From Curtobacterium citreum (GTDB lineage Bacteria > Actinomycetota > Actinomycetes > Actinomycetales > Microbacteriaceae), in NCBI RefSeq assembly GCF_006715175.1, contig NZ_VFMQ01000001.1:1302001-1366000 (forward strand): DNA of 64,000 nucleotides, read 5' to 3'. This document shows, piece by piece, positions 51,110 to 61,417 of the stretch. The notes under the pieces are model-generated. The model was not told the origin of the DNA. It searched no databases and was given only the letters and a program-made list of their open reading frames with translations. The position numbers and the translations under genes are program-made. Position 1 is the stretch's first letter, and every line of letters starts with the position of its first letter.

Positions 51110-52150
51110 GTGACCGTCCTGCGTCGCTGGGTGTGGCCCGGCCTGAAGTTCCTCGTGTTCGCCGTCATCGCGGTGTCCCTCGTCCGTCTCGCGTTCTTCG
51201 CCGCGCAGCCCGAGGGGCAGGAGACCACGCCGACGGCGCAGCTCGAAGACCCGACCGTCACCGTCACCACCGGGGACGTCGTCAACGACGTCGAGGCGAA
51301 GGGGACCATCGAGTCGGTCGCCGCGACCCCGGTCCGCGCCACCGCCGAGGGCACGATCAACAAGGTGTTCGTCGGGAACGGCACCGCGGTCGAGCAGGGC
51401 GCCCCGATCGTCGACGTCCGTGTCGAGACCCCGTCGACCGGCACGACGGAGGACGGGCAGCCGCTGCCCGCGAAGGTGACCTTCGCCACCGTCGTCGCGC
51501 CCGCAGCCGGGGTGGTCTCGGGGCTGGACCTCGTCGCGAAGCAGCCCGTCGCGATCGGCGACGTGGTGGCCCGCGTCGCGCCGGAGGCCTACCGGGCGAC
51601 CGCGACGCTCGGTGCCGCGCAGCTGTACCGGCTGACCTCGCGGCCGTCCGAGGCCACCGTCACCATCACCGACGGCCCGGCCCCGTTCACGTGCACGAAC
51701 CTGTCGCTCACGAGCGCCGGGGCCGACGGCTCCGGGGCCGGCTCGTCCGCGGCCGGCTCGTCCGGCACGGGCTCCGACGGCTCGGACGGCACCGGCGCGG
51801 ACGGTGCCGGAGGTGGCACCGGCGGCACCCAGCTCCGGTGCGACGTCCCCGGCGGCGTGACCGTGTTCCCCGGGCTCGAGGTCACCCTCGCCGTGTCCGC
51901 CGGGTCGGCGCAGGGGGTCCTGACGCTCCCGACCACCGCGGTCGAGGGCACCGCCCAGAAGGGCGTCGTGACCGTGGTCGACAGCGACGGCGGGCGCTCC
52001 GAGAAGACCGTCGAGCTCGGCCTGAACGACGGCGAGACCGTCGAGGTCAAGGCCGGGCTCGCCGAGGGCGACACGGTCCTGCAGTTCGTCCCCGGCAAGC
52101 AGGAGCAGTCCGACGAGGGCACGGACGAGGGCGGGGTGTTCGTCGGATGA
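51110..52150 (+). CDS. Periplasmic-adaptor-like (MacA/HlyD) subunit of an ABC exporter
   Basis: A 346-residue protein anchored by one N-terminal helix (LKFLVFAVIAVSLVRLAFFAA). A split biotinyl-lipoyl-like domain follows (VVNDVEAKGTIESVAATPVRATAEGTINKVFVGNGTAVEQGAPI and later TFATVVAPAAGVVSGLDLVAKQPVAIGDVVA). A Gly/Ser-rich insert lies at ~205-240, and a C-terminal beta-barrel ends with VLTLPTTAVEG. In Gram-positives such MacA-like adaptors work with an ATPase and FtsX-like permease. It is the first of three genes joined by 4-base overlaps. Confidence 0.85.
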   Translation: MTVLRRWVWPGLKFLVFAVIAVSLVRLAFFAAQPEGQETTPTAQLEDPTVTVTTGDVVNDVEAKGTIESVAATPVRATAEGTINKVFVGNGTAVEQGAPIVDVRVETPSTGTTEDGQPLPAKVTFATVVAPAAGVVSGLDLVAKQPVAIGDVVARVAPEAYRATATLGAAQLYRLTSRPSEATVTITDGPAPFTCTNLSLTSAGADGSGAGSSAAGSSGTGSDGSDGTGADGAGGGTGGTQLRCDVPGGVTVFPGLEVTLAVSAGSAQGVLTLPTTAVEGTAQKGVVTVVDSDGGRSEKTVELGLNDGETVEVKAGLAEGDTVLQFVPGKQEQSDEGTDEGGVFVG

Positions 52151-52920
52151 GCCTGGTGCACGTCCGGGACCTCCGGAAGTCCGTGCCGCTGCCGGACGGG
52201 TCGACGCTCGAGATCCTGCGCGGGGTCGACCTCGACGTCGAGGCGGACAGCCGGGTCGCCATCGTCGGACGGTCCGGATCGGGCAAGTCGACGCTCCTCA
52301 ACGTCCTCGGGCTGCTCGACACCCCGACCGACGGGCTGCACGAGTTCGACGGACGCGACGTCGGCCGCGCCGGGTCCGTCCGCCGCGACCGGATCCGCGG
52401 CGCCGACGTCGGCTTCGTCTTCCAGCAGTTCAACCTGCTGCAGGGCCGCACCGCGGTCGAGAACGTCGAGGTGCCCCTGCTCTACGCGAGCGGCCGCGCG
52501 TTCTGGTCGCGCCGTCGGCTCGCGCTCGAGATGCTCGACCGGGTGGGGCTCGCCGACAAGGCGGACACGCAGCCGCACCGGCTCTCGGGTGGCGAGCAAC
52601 AGCGCGTGGCGATCGCCCGCGCGCTCGTCCGCGCCCCGCGCCTGATCCTGGCCGACGAGCCGACCGGGGCGCTCGACGTCGACACCGGACGGGTCGTGAT
52701 GGAGCTGCTCGAGACCGTCGCGGCCGAGACGCGTGCGGCCCTGGTGACGATCACGCACGACCCCGCGGTCGCCGCCCGGGCGGACGTGGTGCACCGGATC
52801 GACCACGGGATCGTGGAAGAGGGCGATGCGCTCGTCCGTGCTGATCCGTCCGGTGCTGATCCGTCCGGTGCTGATCTGTCCGGTGCTGCTGCGTCCGCGA
52901 TCGTCGGGGGCGTCGCGTGA
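52147..52920 (+). CDS. ABC transporter ATP-binding protein (MacB/LolD type)
   Basis: A 257-residue ATPase. Walker A is VGRSGSGKSTLLN (~41), the Q loop VFQQFNLL, the signature LSGGEQQRVAIARAL (~147) and Walker B LILADEPTGALD (~163), with the switch His in TITHDPA. The last ~22 residues are encoded by a 15-bp tandem repeat (52834-52897) giving ADPSG units, an unusual tail. It overlaps its neighbours by 4 bases on both sides (ATGA, GTGA). Confidence 0.94.
   Translation: MSLVHVRDLRKSVPLPDGSTLEILRGVDLDVEADSRVAIVGRSGSGKSTLLNVLGLLDTPTDGLHEFDGRDVGRAGSVRRDRIRGADVGFVFQQFNLLQGRTAVENVEVPLLYASGRAFWSRRRLALEMLDRVGLADKADTQPHRLSGGEQQRVAIARALVRAPRLILADEPTGALDVDTGRVVMELLETVAAETRAALVTITHDPAVAARADVVHRIDHGIVEEGDALVRADPSGADPSGADLSGAAASAIVGGVA
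52834..52897. repeat. 15-bp tandem repeat inside the ATPase gene
   Basis: About four units of GTCCGGTGCTGATCC (first one base short, last two diverged) at the 3' end of the gene. Each unit adds five residues (ADPSG-like), so changes in unit number keep the frame. Confidence 0.85.
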
Positions 52921-54170
52921 ACCGGCTGCTCACCACGGTCGTCGGCACGTTCGTCGAGTCGTGGCAGGAGCTCCGCGTGCACCGCGGCCGCGTCGTCCTC
53001 AGCCTGGTCGGCGTGACGATCGCCGTGGCGTCCCTCGCGGTCGTCGTCGGCTTCGGGTCGCTCGCCGAACGGGTCACCGCCGCGTTCAACGAGCAGTACG
53101 GCGGCCGACCCGCGACGTACTCGTTCAACGGTTCCACCACCGGCTCCGGGTCCGCGGACCCCGCGGGGACGGCGGCCGTCGCGGACGCCGCTGCGCTCGA
53201 CCGCGAGCTGCGCGCCGGAGCCGAGCGCTACGACGTCCGGTACACGTCCGAGGCGACGTTCGTGCAGCGCGACGTGCAGTTCCCGGACGGGGTCGCGCTC
53301 GTGCAGGGCACGACGGTCGACCCCGCGTACGCCGAGATGCACCGCGTGCGGCTCGCGTCGGGGGCGTGGTTCACCGAGCGGGACCGGGACCGCCTGGCCC
53401 CCGCGATCGTCGTCAACCGGGCGTTCCTCGAGCGGATCGGCAGCCCGGACATCGTGACCCACCCGGTCGTGCGACTGCCGGGGACGCCCGACGTCACCGC
53501 CGTCGTGATCGGCCAGGTGGTGTCGTCGGAGTACGACACCGATCCGTCCTTCTACCAGCTGGCGAACTCCGTCGCGACCGCGAACGCCGCGGTGTCGCCG
53601 GACCTCGGGGCGGGCCGGACCTTCCAGGCGTGGGTCCCGGCGGCCTCCGGCAAGGCCGTCGCCGAACGCATCGCCGCCGACGCCGAGCGTGCCCTCGGCC
53701 CCGGGTGGACCGTCTCCGCGGACCGGTCCGACGCGGCCGGTCAGGTGGACGGCGACCCGCTCGGCCCGCTCCGCTGGGTGATCGCGGGCGTCGCGGTCCT
53801 GGTCCTGGTGCTCGGTGGGCTCGGCCTGCTCAACGTGTCGCTCGTCAGCGTCCGCCAGCGCATCCGCGAGATCGGGGTGCGACGGGGCGTCGGTGCGACC
53901 GCCGGACGGATCTTCGTCGCGGTCCTGCTCGAGAACGTGCTCGGCACGCTCGTCGCGGGCGGCGTCGGCGTCATGGTCGGTGCCGCGCTGCTCGGGAACG
54001 ACACCGTCCGCGGCCTCATCACGCAGGGCGTCGACGTGGGCGGGGCACCGTTCCCGGTCGAGGCCGCGCTCGTCGGGGTCGGGTCGGCCGTGCTCGTCGG
54101 CGCGCTCGCCGGGTTCCTGCCGGCCATCGTCGCGGTCCGCGTCAAGGTCATCGACGCGATCCGGTACTGA
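52917..54170 (+). CDS. ABC transporter permease, FtsX/MacB family
   Basis: A 417-residue permease. Helix 1 (VVLSLVGVTIAVASLAVVVGFGSLAERV) is followed by a ~230-residue extracytoplasmic MacB-type domain (TFVQRDVQFPDGVALVQGTTVDPAYAEMHRVRLASGAWFTERD). Three helices close the protein with the FtsX motif VSVRQRIREIGVRRGVGATAGRIF. It is the third gene of the efflux operon. A MacB-like mechanotransmission role in export or lipid/peptide extraction is inferred; the substrate is unknown. Confidence 0.92.
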   Translation: MNRLLTTVVGTFVESWQELRVHRGRVVLSLVGVTIAVASLAVVVGFGSLAERVTAAFNEQYGGRPATYSFNGSTTGSGSADPAGTAAVADAAALDRELRAGAERYDVRYTSEATFVQRDVQFPDGVALVQGTTVDPAYAEMHRVRLASGAWFTERDRDRLAPAIVVNRAFLERIGSPDIVTHPVVRLPGTPDVTAVVIGQVVSSEYDTDPSFYQLANSVATANAAVSPDLGAGRTFQAWVPAASGKAVAERIAADAERALGPGWTVSADRSDAAGQVDGDPLGPLRWVIAGVAVLVLVLGGLGLLNVSLVSVRQRIREIGVRRGVGATAGRIFVAVLLENVLGTLVAGGVGVMVGAALLGNDTVRGLITQGVDVGGAPFPVEAALVGVGSAVLVGALAGFLPAIVAVRVKVIDAIRY

Positions 54171-54205
54171 TGGCGGGGCGACCGCGGAATGTCCCGAGCG
54201 GGGAT

Positions 54206-54211
54206 TAGGGT
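54206..54211 (+). promoter_or_regulatory. -10 element of ftsK
   Basis: TAGGGT lies 7 bases before the ATG at 54219; leaderless arrangement. Confidence 0.4.
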
Positions 54212-54218
54212 CGTCCCC

Positions 54219-57197
54219 ATGGCCGGAGGCACCAAGTCGACCACGCGTTCGCGCGCGTCATCGTCGTCCCGCGGGAGCGGGTCGCGTGGGACGTCGCGCA
54301 CGCGAGCGACCACGAAGAAGCTGCCGCAGGCCGCACCGACGCCGGTGTTCCGCGAGCAGAACCCGATCGTGAGCGCCTGGCTCGGCATGGCCCACGGGGT
54401 CGGCGCGCTCTTCCGGCTGCTCGGCAAGGAGTCCCTCGAGAAGGACCAGCGCCGCGACGGCTTCCCGTTCCTGCTGTTCGTGCTCGCGATCGCGGGCGGC
54501 GTGGTCGAGTGGCTCAACCCGACGAACCCGGTGTCGGTCGCGCTCGACGCGTACACGTTCGGCGGGCTCTTCGGCCGGCTGGCAGTCGCGCTCCCGGTGA
54601 TCATGATCGTCTTCGCCGGGTGGCTGTTCCGGCACCCCGCTTCGGTGCACGACAACACCCGGATCGGGATCGGGCTCGGGCTGATGCTCGTGTCGATCGC
54701 CTCGCTCTGCCACGTGTTCGGCGGACAGCCGAGCGCCGCGGACGGCATGGTCGCCCTCGCAGCGGCGGGCGGCGTGCTCGGCTGGGTCGTCATCAGCTGG
54801 CTCGTCGCGGTCGCCACGGTCTGGGTTGCGGTACCCGTCGCCGTGCTGCTGCTCGTGCTCTCCCTCTTCATCATCACCAAGACGCCGCCGAACAAGACCG
54901 GTCGACGGCTGCACGAGCTCTACGCCTACCTGTTCGGCGCCCCGGCGCCCGAGGCCGAGGCCGACCCGGCCGCCGACGCCGACGCTCCTGCTCCGCGGCC
55001 CCGCGGTCGCAAGCGCCAGCAGGGCGGCGAGGGCGACTTCCAGCTCTTCGACGACCTCGGCTTCGAGGGCGACCAGCAGTCCGGCGGCGACCAGCAGTCC
55101 GGCGGCGACCAGCCCGAGGGCGGCACCGTCCCGTGGTGGCGGCGCAACGGCTCCGGTCGCGAGGAAGACCCGGCGTACGACACCCCGGTGCTGCCCGCGG
55201 CCGCGCCCGCGCCGACGTCGGAGCGCCCGAACGCGGGTGCCGCGGCCAGCCTGGTCGACCACACGCCGACCGAGCCCGGGTCGGTGAACCTCAACGACTC
55301 CATCGAACAGGACCTCGAGGTCGCCGAGCGCGTGCTCCGTGACGCCGGGGTGGCGGTGCCCGACCACACGGAGGCTGCGTCGGTCGCGGCTCCGGCTGCC
55401 ACGCCGGCCGTCGCACCGGTCGCGCGCCCGAACGCCGGCGTCTCGCCGGTCGTGTCCGCCTCGGCACCCGCGTCGGTGCCGGACGCCGAACCGGCCGAGG
55501 ACGACCTGCAGGGGCTCCCCGCCGCGGGCGCAGCGGACGAGGACCCGTCCGCGCCGTACCGACTGCCCGCAGCGACGACACTGAGCGCCGGGACGCCGTC
55601 GGTCGCCCGCAGCCAGGCGAACGACGACATCGTCGCCGCGATCACGGGCGTCCTCACGGAGTTCAAGGTCGACGCGAAGGTCACCGGCTTCTCCCGGGGC
55701 CCGACGGTCACGCGCTACGAGATCGAGCTCGGTCCGGGCGTCAAGGTCGAGCGGGTCACGGCGCTGTCGAAGAACCTGTCGTACGCGGTCGCGTCGAACG
55801 AGGTCCGCATCCTCTCGCCCATCCCCGGCAAGAGCGCGATCGGCGTCGAGATCCCGAACACCGACCGCGAGGTCGTCTCGCTCGGCGACGTCCTGCGCTC
55901 GAACGCGGCGCGGAAGTCCAAGCACCCGATGACGATCGGCGTCGGCAAGGACGTCGAGGGAGGCTTCGTCGTCGCGAACCTCGCGAAGATGCCGCACATG
56001 CTCGTCGCGGGCTCGACGGGCTCCGGCAAGTCGGTGTTCATCAACTCGATGATCACGTCGCTCCTCATGCGCGCGAAGCCGTCCGAGGTCCGGATGGTCC
56101 TCGTCGACCCGAAGCGCGTCGAGCTGTCGATCTACGCGGGGGTCCCGCACCTCATCACGCCCATCATCACGAACCCCAAGAAGGCGGCCGAGGCGCTGCA
56201 GTGGGTCGTGAAGGAGATGGACATGCGGTACGACGACCTGGCGTCGTTCGGCTTCCGCCACGTCGACGACTTCAACAAGGCCATCGAGAACAACGAGATC
56301 GTCCTGCCGGCCGGGAGCGAGCGGAAGCTCAAGCCCTACCCGTACCTGCTCGTCGTCGTCGACGAGCTCGCCGACCTCATGCTCGTCGCGCCCCGCGACG
56401 TCGAGGAGTCGATCGTCCGTATCACCCAGCTCGCCCGCGCTGCCGGCATCCACCTCGTGCTCGCGACGCAGCGCCCGTCGGTCGACGTCATCACCGGTCT
56501 GATCAAGGCGAACGTGCCGTCGCGCATCGCGTTCGCGGTGACGAGCGTCACCGACTCGCGCGTCATCCTCGACCAGCCCGGCGCCGACAAGCTCATCGGT
56601 CAGGGCGACGCGCTGTTCCTGCCGATGGGGTCCTCGAAGGCCGTCCGCGTGCAGGGCGCCTGGGTCCAGGAGAGCGAGGTCGCCGAGGTCGTCCAGCACG
56701 TCACCCGGCAGGCCCAGCCCGAGTACCGGCAGGACGTCGCCGCCGTGGTCGAGCGCAAGGAGATCGACGCGGACATCGGCGACGACCTCGAGCTGCTGCT
56801 CGCCGCGGTCGAGCAGGTCGTGTCGACGCAGTTCGGCTCGACGTCGATGCTCCAGCGCAAGCTCCGCGTCGGGTTCGCGAAGGCCGGTCGCCTGATGGAC
56901 CTCATGGAGTCGCGGGACATCGTCGGCCCGTCCGAGGGGTCGAAGGCCCGCGACGTGCTCGTCACGCCGGACCAGCTGCCCGCCGTCCTCGCGAAGCTCC
57001 GCGGTGAGGAGCCGCCCGCCGAGCCGGCAGCGGCTCCCGCACCGGGCCCGGCGGCACCGGTCGCATCCGCGCCGACGTCGACGCCGCCGGACGAGGACCG
57101 CTACGGTACCGACCCGGTCGCCGACATGACGCGCGGGTACCCTGAGGAAGAGGACGGTCCGGACGAGGACGCCTGGGGACTGACGGGCAGGGAGTGA
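54219..57197 (+). CDS. ftsK: DNA translocase FtsK/SpoIIIE
   Basis: A 992-residue translocase. After a basic Ser/Arg-rich start come four membrane helices (~75-240; [33 protein letters not shown] and others). A ~270-residue acidic, Pro/Ala-rich linker follows, with a repeated DQQSGG unit (near base 55072). The motor has Walker A in [16 protein letters not shown] (~597) and Walker B in [12 protein letters not shown] (~709). The C-terminal gamma domain ([20 protein letters not shown]) reads KOPS/SRS-like sequences. It moves chromosome ends through the division septum. pgsA follows 4 bases later. Confidence 0.96.
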   Translation: MAGGTKSTTRSRASSSSRGSGSRGTSRTRATTKKLPQAAPTPVFREQNPIVSAWLGMAHGVGALFRLLGKESLEKDQRRDGFPFLLFVLAIAGGVVEWLNPTNPVSVALDAYTFGGLFGRLAVALPVIMIVFAGWLFRHPASVHDNTRIGIGLGLMLVSIASLCHVFGGQPSAADGMVALAAAGGVLGWVVISWLVAVATVWVAVPVAVLLLVLSLFIITKTPPNKTGRRLHELYAYLFGAPAPEAEADPAADADAPAPRPRGRKRQQGGEGDFQLFDDLGFEGDQQSGGDQQSGGDQPEGGTVPWWRRNGSGREEDPAYDTPVLPAAAPAPTSERPNAGAAASLVDHTPTEPGSVNLNDSIEQDLEVAERVLRDAGVAVPDHTEAASVAAPAATPAVAPVARPNAGVSPVVSASAPASVPDAEPAEDDLQGLPAAGAADEDPSAPYRLPAATTLSAGTPSVARSQANDDIVAAITGVLTEFKVDAKVTGFSRGPTVTRYEIELGPGVKVERVTALSKNLSYAVASNEVRILSPIPGKSAIGVEIPNTDREVVSLGDVLRSNAARKSKHPMTIGVGKDVEGGFVVANLAKMPHMLVAGSTGSGKSVFINSMITSLLMRAKPSEVRMVLVDPKRVELSIYAGVPHLITPIITNPKKAAEALQWVVKEMDMRYDDLASFGFRHVDDFNKAIENNEIVLPAGSERKLKPYPYLLVVVDELADLMLVAPRDVEESIVRITQLARAAGIHLVLATQRPSVDVITGLIKANVPSRIAFAVTSVTDSRVILDQPGADKLIGQGDALFLPMGSSKAVRVQGAWVQESEVAEVVQHVTRQAQPEYRQDVAAVVERKEIDADIGDDLELLLAAVEQVVSTQFGSTSMLQRKLRVGFAKAGRLMDLMESRDIVGPSEGSKARDVLVTPDQLPAVLAKLRGEEPPAEPAAAPAPGPAAPVASAPTSTPPDEDRYGTDPVADMTRGYPEEEDGPDEDAWGLTGRE

Positions 57198-57201
57198 CGA
57201 C

Positions 57202-57840
57202 GTGACCAGCTCGCAGCACACCCGCTCGGCGGCCCGGTTCCCGTGGCGGGGCCGGTTGCTCCGCAAGGGCGAGGGACCGGCGTCGACCGCGAACGTCGCC
57301 AACGTCATCACCGTCGTGCGCATCCTGATGGCGCCGTTGTTCTTCGTGATGCTGCTCGCCGACGGCGGGCAGGACACGTCGCTGCGGGTGTGGGCCGCGG
57401 TCGTCTTCGTCGTGGCGATCGTCACCGACAGCGCGGACGGCATCATCGCCCGCCGCCAGAACCTGGTCACGGACTTCGGGAAGCTCGTCGACCCGATCGC
57501 CGACAAGGTGCTCATCGGGGGCGCCCTGGTCGCGCTGTCGATCCTCGGTGAGCTGCCCTGGATCGTGACCGTGCTGATCATGCTCCGCGAGATCGGCATC
57601 ACCGTCTTCCGGTTCGCCGTCCTGTCGGACCGGGTGATCCCGGCGAGCCGCGGCGGCAAGGTCAAGACCGTGCTGCAGGCCGTCGCGATCACGCTCGCGC
57701 TGTTCCCGTGGTGGAACGTCGTCGGCGACCTCGCGCACTGGGTGAACGGCATCCTGATGACCGCCGCGCTCCTCGCCACCGTGATCAGCGGGGCCGACTA
57801 CCTCTGGCAGGCCTGGAAGCACAACCGGACCGCCGCGTGA
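57202..57840 (+). CDS. pgsA: CDP-diacylglycerol--glycerol-3-phosphate 3-phosphatidyltransferase
   Basis: A 212-residue membrane enzyme. The CDP-alcohol phosphotransferase motif is DSADGIIARRQNLVTDFGKL then VDPIADK (DGx2ARx8Gx3Dx3D). About five to six membrane helices are visible, and the start NVANVITVVRILMAPLFFVMLL is typical. It makes phosphatidylglycerol phosphate, the precursor of PG and cardiolipin. Start is GTG. It is in line with ftsK and cinA; the cinA start overlaps its stop (GTGA). Confidence 0.94.
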   Translation: MTSSQHTRSAARFPWRGRLLRKGEGPASTANVANVITVVRILMAPLFFVMLLADGGQDTSLRVWAAVVFVVAIVTDSADGIIARRQNLVTDFGKLVDPIADKVLIGGALVALSILGELPWIVTVLIMLREIGITVFRFAVLSDRVIPASRGGKVKTVLQAVAITLALFPWWNVVGDLAHWVNGILMTAALLATVISGADYLWQAWKHNRTAA

Positions 57841-58325
57841 CCGACGTCGCAGCGCTCGTCGCCGTGCTGACCGCCCGTGGCGAGACCGTGGCTGTGGCCG
57901 AGTCGCTCACGGGCGGCCTCGTCGTGGCGACCCTCGTCGGGGTCCCCGGGGCCAGCGTCGTCGTCCGCGGTGGTGTCGTGGCGTACGCGACGCCCGTCAA
58001 GCACACCGTGCTCGGCGTCTCGGCGGACCTCCTCGCCGAGCACGGGGCGGTCGACCCCGAGGTCGCCCGGCAGATGGCGAGCGGCGTCCGCACCGCACTC
58101 GCGGTCGACGGCGAGCCCGCCACGTGGGGGATCAGCACCACCGGTGTCGCCGGCCCGGACCCGCAGGACGGCAAGCCCGTGGGCACGGTGTTCGTCGGCA
58201 TCGCGTCCGCGTCGGGCGCCGAGGCGTACGAACTCCACCTGGAGGGCGACCGCGAGGCAATCCGACAGGGCACGGTCTCCGAACTCCTGGCACGGATGTC
58301 GGCGACGGTGCGCAGCGGGGAATAG
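57837..58325 (+). CDS. cinA: CinA family protein (nicotinamide-nucleotide amidohydrolase domain)
   Basis: A 162-residue protein holding only the C-terminal CinA domain: VAVAESLTGGLVVATLVGVPGAS, VRGGVVAYATPVKHTVLGV and GISTTGVAGPDPQDGKPVGTVFVG. The domain (PncC) deamidates NMN to nicotinate mononucleotide in pyridine nucleotide recycling. The MoaB-like N-terminal domain of long CinA is absent, as usual in actinobacteria. It keeps the conserved pgsA-cinA-clgR-recA order. Confidence 0.93.
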   Translation: MTDVAALVAVLTARGETVAVAESLTGGLVVATLVGVPGASVVVRGGVVAYATPVKHTVLGVSADLLAEHGAVDPEVARQMASGVRTALAVDGEPATWGISTTGVAGPDPQDGKPVGTVFVGIASASGAEAYELHLEGDREAIRQGTVSELLARMSATVRSGE

Positions 58326-58479
58326 GCCCCGTTACCGCTGGGTTACATCCCACGCAATCTCCAGCAGGACGGCAGCCGGCGTCGCTAGCATGCTGCAACC
58401 GGCAACGTCACCGTTGCTGAACCCGACCACGGTCACCGGGACCAGGCGGGCGCGGAGACGACAGAGAGGAGGAGTTCTC
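58326..58479 (+). promoter_or_regulatory. clgR upstream region
   Basis: A 154-base gap after cinA. The start codon of clgR is preceded by AGAGGAGGAG. The segment GGGTTACATCCCACGC has weak palindromic character, but I see no clear ClgR operator or -10/-35 pair. Confidence 0.35.
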
Positions 58480-58788
58480 ATGGTTCTCGTTCGTCAGGAG
58501 ATCGGCGACGTGCTGCGGGACTTCCGCTTGCAGAAGGGCCGGACCCTCCGTCAGGTCGCGTCCAAGGCCAGCGTTGCTCTCGGGTACCTGAGCGAGGTGG
58601 AGCGCGGTCAGAAGGAGGCCAGCTCCGAGATCCTCGCCTCCGTGGCCGACGCGCTCGACACGCCCATCTCGACCATCATGCGCGAGGTCGGCGACCGGCT
58701 CGCGGTCGTCGAGGGACTCACCCCGGTCCCGGACACCCTGCCCGACGACCTCGTCGCCGAGTTCGACAACGACCTCGCGGTGCGCTGA
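58480..58788 (+). CDS. clgR: Helix-turn-helix regulator, ClgR-like
   Basis: A 102-residue XRE-family protein. The helix-turn-helix is LRDFRLQKGRTLRQVASKASVALGYLSEVERGQKEASSEILASVADAL. It matches ClgR/PopR, which activate clp protease, recA-region and stress genes in actinobacteria. The C-terminus (DLVAEFDNDLAVR) ends in hydrophobic residues and could be a Clp-recognition tail; ClgR is itself degraded by ClpP. A strong GGAGG precedes the ATG, and a hairpin terminator follows. Confidence 0.9.
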   Translation: MVLVRQEIGDVLRDFRLQKGRTLRQVASKASVALGYLSEVERGQKEASSEILASVADALDTPISTIMREVGDRLAVVEGLTPVPDTLPDDLVAEFDNDLAVR

Positions 58789-58806
58789 CCCCGTACCGCT
58801 CCACGG

Positions 58807-58834
58807 ACGCCCCCGCCGATGCAGGCGGGGGCGT
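58807..58834 (+). terminator. clgR terminator
   Basis: ACGCCCCCGCC and GGCGGGGGCGT form an 11-bp perfect stem with a 6-base loop, followed by TCTGCT. Confidence 0.8.
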
Positions 58835-58867
58835 TCTGCTGTCCGGGGCGCTCGTTACGCTGGTCGG

Positions 58868-59092
58868 ATGCGGGTGAGTGAGTTCTGGCGTGCCGTCGAC
58901 CAGGTGTTCGGGTCGGCCTACGGCGCAGTGGTGACGCGGGACGTCGTGCTCGAGGAGCTGGGCGGGCGGTCCGCGGCGGACGCGCTCGACGCCGGGATCG
59001 ATGCGCGTCGTGTGTGGGAGGCGCTGTGCGACTCGCAGGACGTGCCGCTCGACAAGCGGCACGGCAAGGGGCTCGCGGAACCGCGGGACTGA
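58868..59092 (+). CDS. DUF3046 family protein
   Basis: A 74-residue protein with the family pattern MRVSEFWRAVDQVFGSAYG, ...LGGRSAADALDAGIDARRVWEALCDSQDVP. DUF3046 genes lie just before recA in many actinobacteria; no function is established. TACGCT is 6 bases before the ATG, so it is transcribed separately from clgR and probably without a leader. Confidence 0.9.
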   Translation: MRVSEFWRAVDQVFGSAYGAVVTRDVVLEELGGRSAADALDAGIDARRVWEALCDSQDVPLDKRHGKGLAEPRD

Positions 59093-59131
59093 CCCGGTCC
59101 GCACGACCCGAAACTGTGTTCGGCGTGTTGC

Positions 59132-59147
59132 TCGAACGCGTGTTCGA
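59132..59147. promoter_or_regulatory. LexA (SOS) box of recA
   Basis: TCGAACGCGTGTTCGA is a good match to the Gram-positive LexA consensus CGAACnnnnGTTCG and overlaps the -35 region of the promoter whose -10 is TACGTT (59155-59160). Confidence 0.85.
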
Positions 59148-59154
59148 TCGGTGC

Positions 59155-59356
59155 TACGTTCCTCCACATCGGAGTTGCTCCGGATGTCCGTCCACAGGTG
59201 GCGCGTCGACCGGCAGTGATGTCGGTGGCCGGCCCTAGGTTCGAGTCATCGGGAACAGCCCGAAGCCTTGTCGCTCAAGTCCCGGCCCTGCAGCACCGGC
59301 CGGGGTGGACGCGACAGCCTACAGGCGGCCGACACTGAGCACGAAGGAGCACCACC
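59155..59356 (+). promoter_or_regulatory. recA promoter and long leader
   Basis: TACGTT (59155-59160) starts a leader of ~190 bases. The leader contains CCGGCC/GGCCGG complementary blocks near 59284-59305 and ends with AAGGAG 9 bases before the ATG. Such a long leader is rare in this window, where many genes are leaderless. Confidence 0.55.
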
Positions 59357-60420
<1,064 letters not shown>

Positions 60421-60424
<4 letters not shown>

Positions 60425-61389
60425 CGGACGACCACGACCACGACGCAGACCTCGCGCCGGTGACCGACCTGTTCGGTGCGCGGTCGCGTCGTGGTCGCTC
60501 GGTTCCGCCGGTCGGGCGGCACGACGGTCTCCCGCGCGCCGGTGCGCCGTCCGGTGACGACGAGCGCTGGTACGAGCCCGAACCCGAGTCCGAACCTGAG
60601 CACGAGACCGGGGTCGGCGCGGAGACGGCGTCCGAGACGGCGTTCCCGGGTGCGGCAGACGTCGATGCGCCGGTGCCGCTGCACGGTGCTCGTCCGCAGG
60701 CGGAGTGGCTGTCACCCGTCGTCGGAGACGGCAGCGGCCGGAGTGCACGGTCGGAGCGGACCGGGTACGAGGCTCAGCGCGGGTACGACACCGAGACCGC
60801 GGACGCTGCGGCGGCGTTGGTGTTCTCGATCCGCGGGGGACAGGAGCTCGAACCCGACGAGGTTCCGCGACCGCTCGACGAGCAGCGTGCTGATGCCGAA
60901 CGGGTGAGCATGCGGGCGCTCGGGCGCAAGGGCGTCAGCGAGTCCGAGATGCGTCAGGTGCTGACCAAGCAGGACCTCGACCCGGACGTCGTCGAACACG
61001 AGGTCGCACGGCTCGTCCGGGTCGGACTGCTCGACGACGTGGCACTGGCGACGGACCTGGTCGACCGGCTCCACGAGCGGAAGGGCCTCGGGCGCCAGGG
61101 GGTCGTCGCGGAGCTCCGTCGGCGCGGGATCGACCAGACGGCGATCGACGCTGCGCTCGAGGCGGCGGCGGACGACGCGGACGACGAGTTCGTCCGCGCG
61201 ATCGAGCTCGCTCAGAAGCGGGCCGGGCAGCTCCGTGGGCTCGACCGCGCGACCGCCGAGCGACGTCTCAGCGGGTTCCTCATGCGCAAGGGCTACGGCT
61301 CCGGCGTGGTGCGGATCGCGGTCGAGCGCGCCCTCGACGGCGGCGGACGGCGACCACCCTCCGGGGGCGGGTCCGTCCGTTTCGAGTAG
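60421..61389 (+). CDS. recX: Regulatory protein RecX
   Basis: A 322-residue RecX. The C-terminal ~170 residues carry the RecX repeats ([86 protein letters not shown]). The first ~130 residues are a long, acidic, probably disordered extension ([18 protein letters not shown]), much longer than the ~150-residue standard. RecX restrains RecA filament growth. It is translationally coupled to recA by a GTGA overlap. Confidence 0.93.
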
Positions 61390-61402
61390 TCCCGCACCGA
61401 CC

Positions 61403-61408
61403 TACACT
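61403..61408 (+). promoter_or_regulatory. -10 element of miaB
   Basis: TACACT is 9 bases before the ATG at 61418, so the message has almost no leader. Confidence 0.45.
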
Positions 61409-61417
61409 GGGACGATC

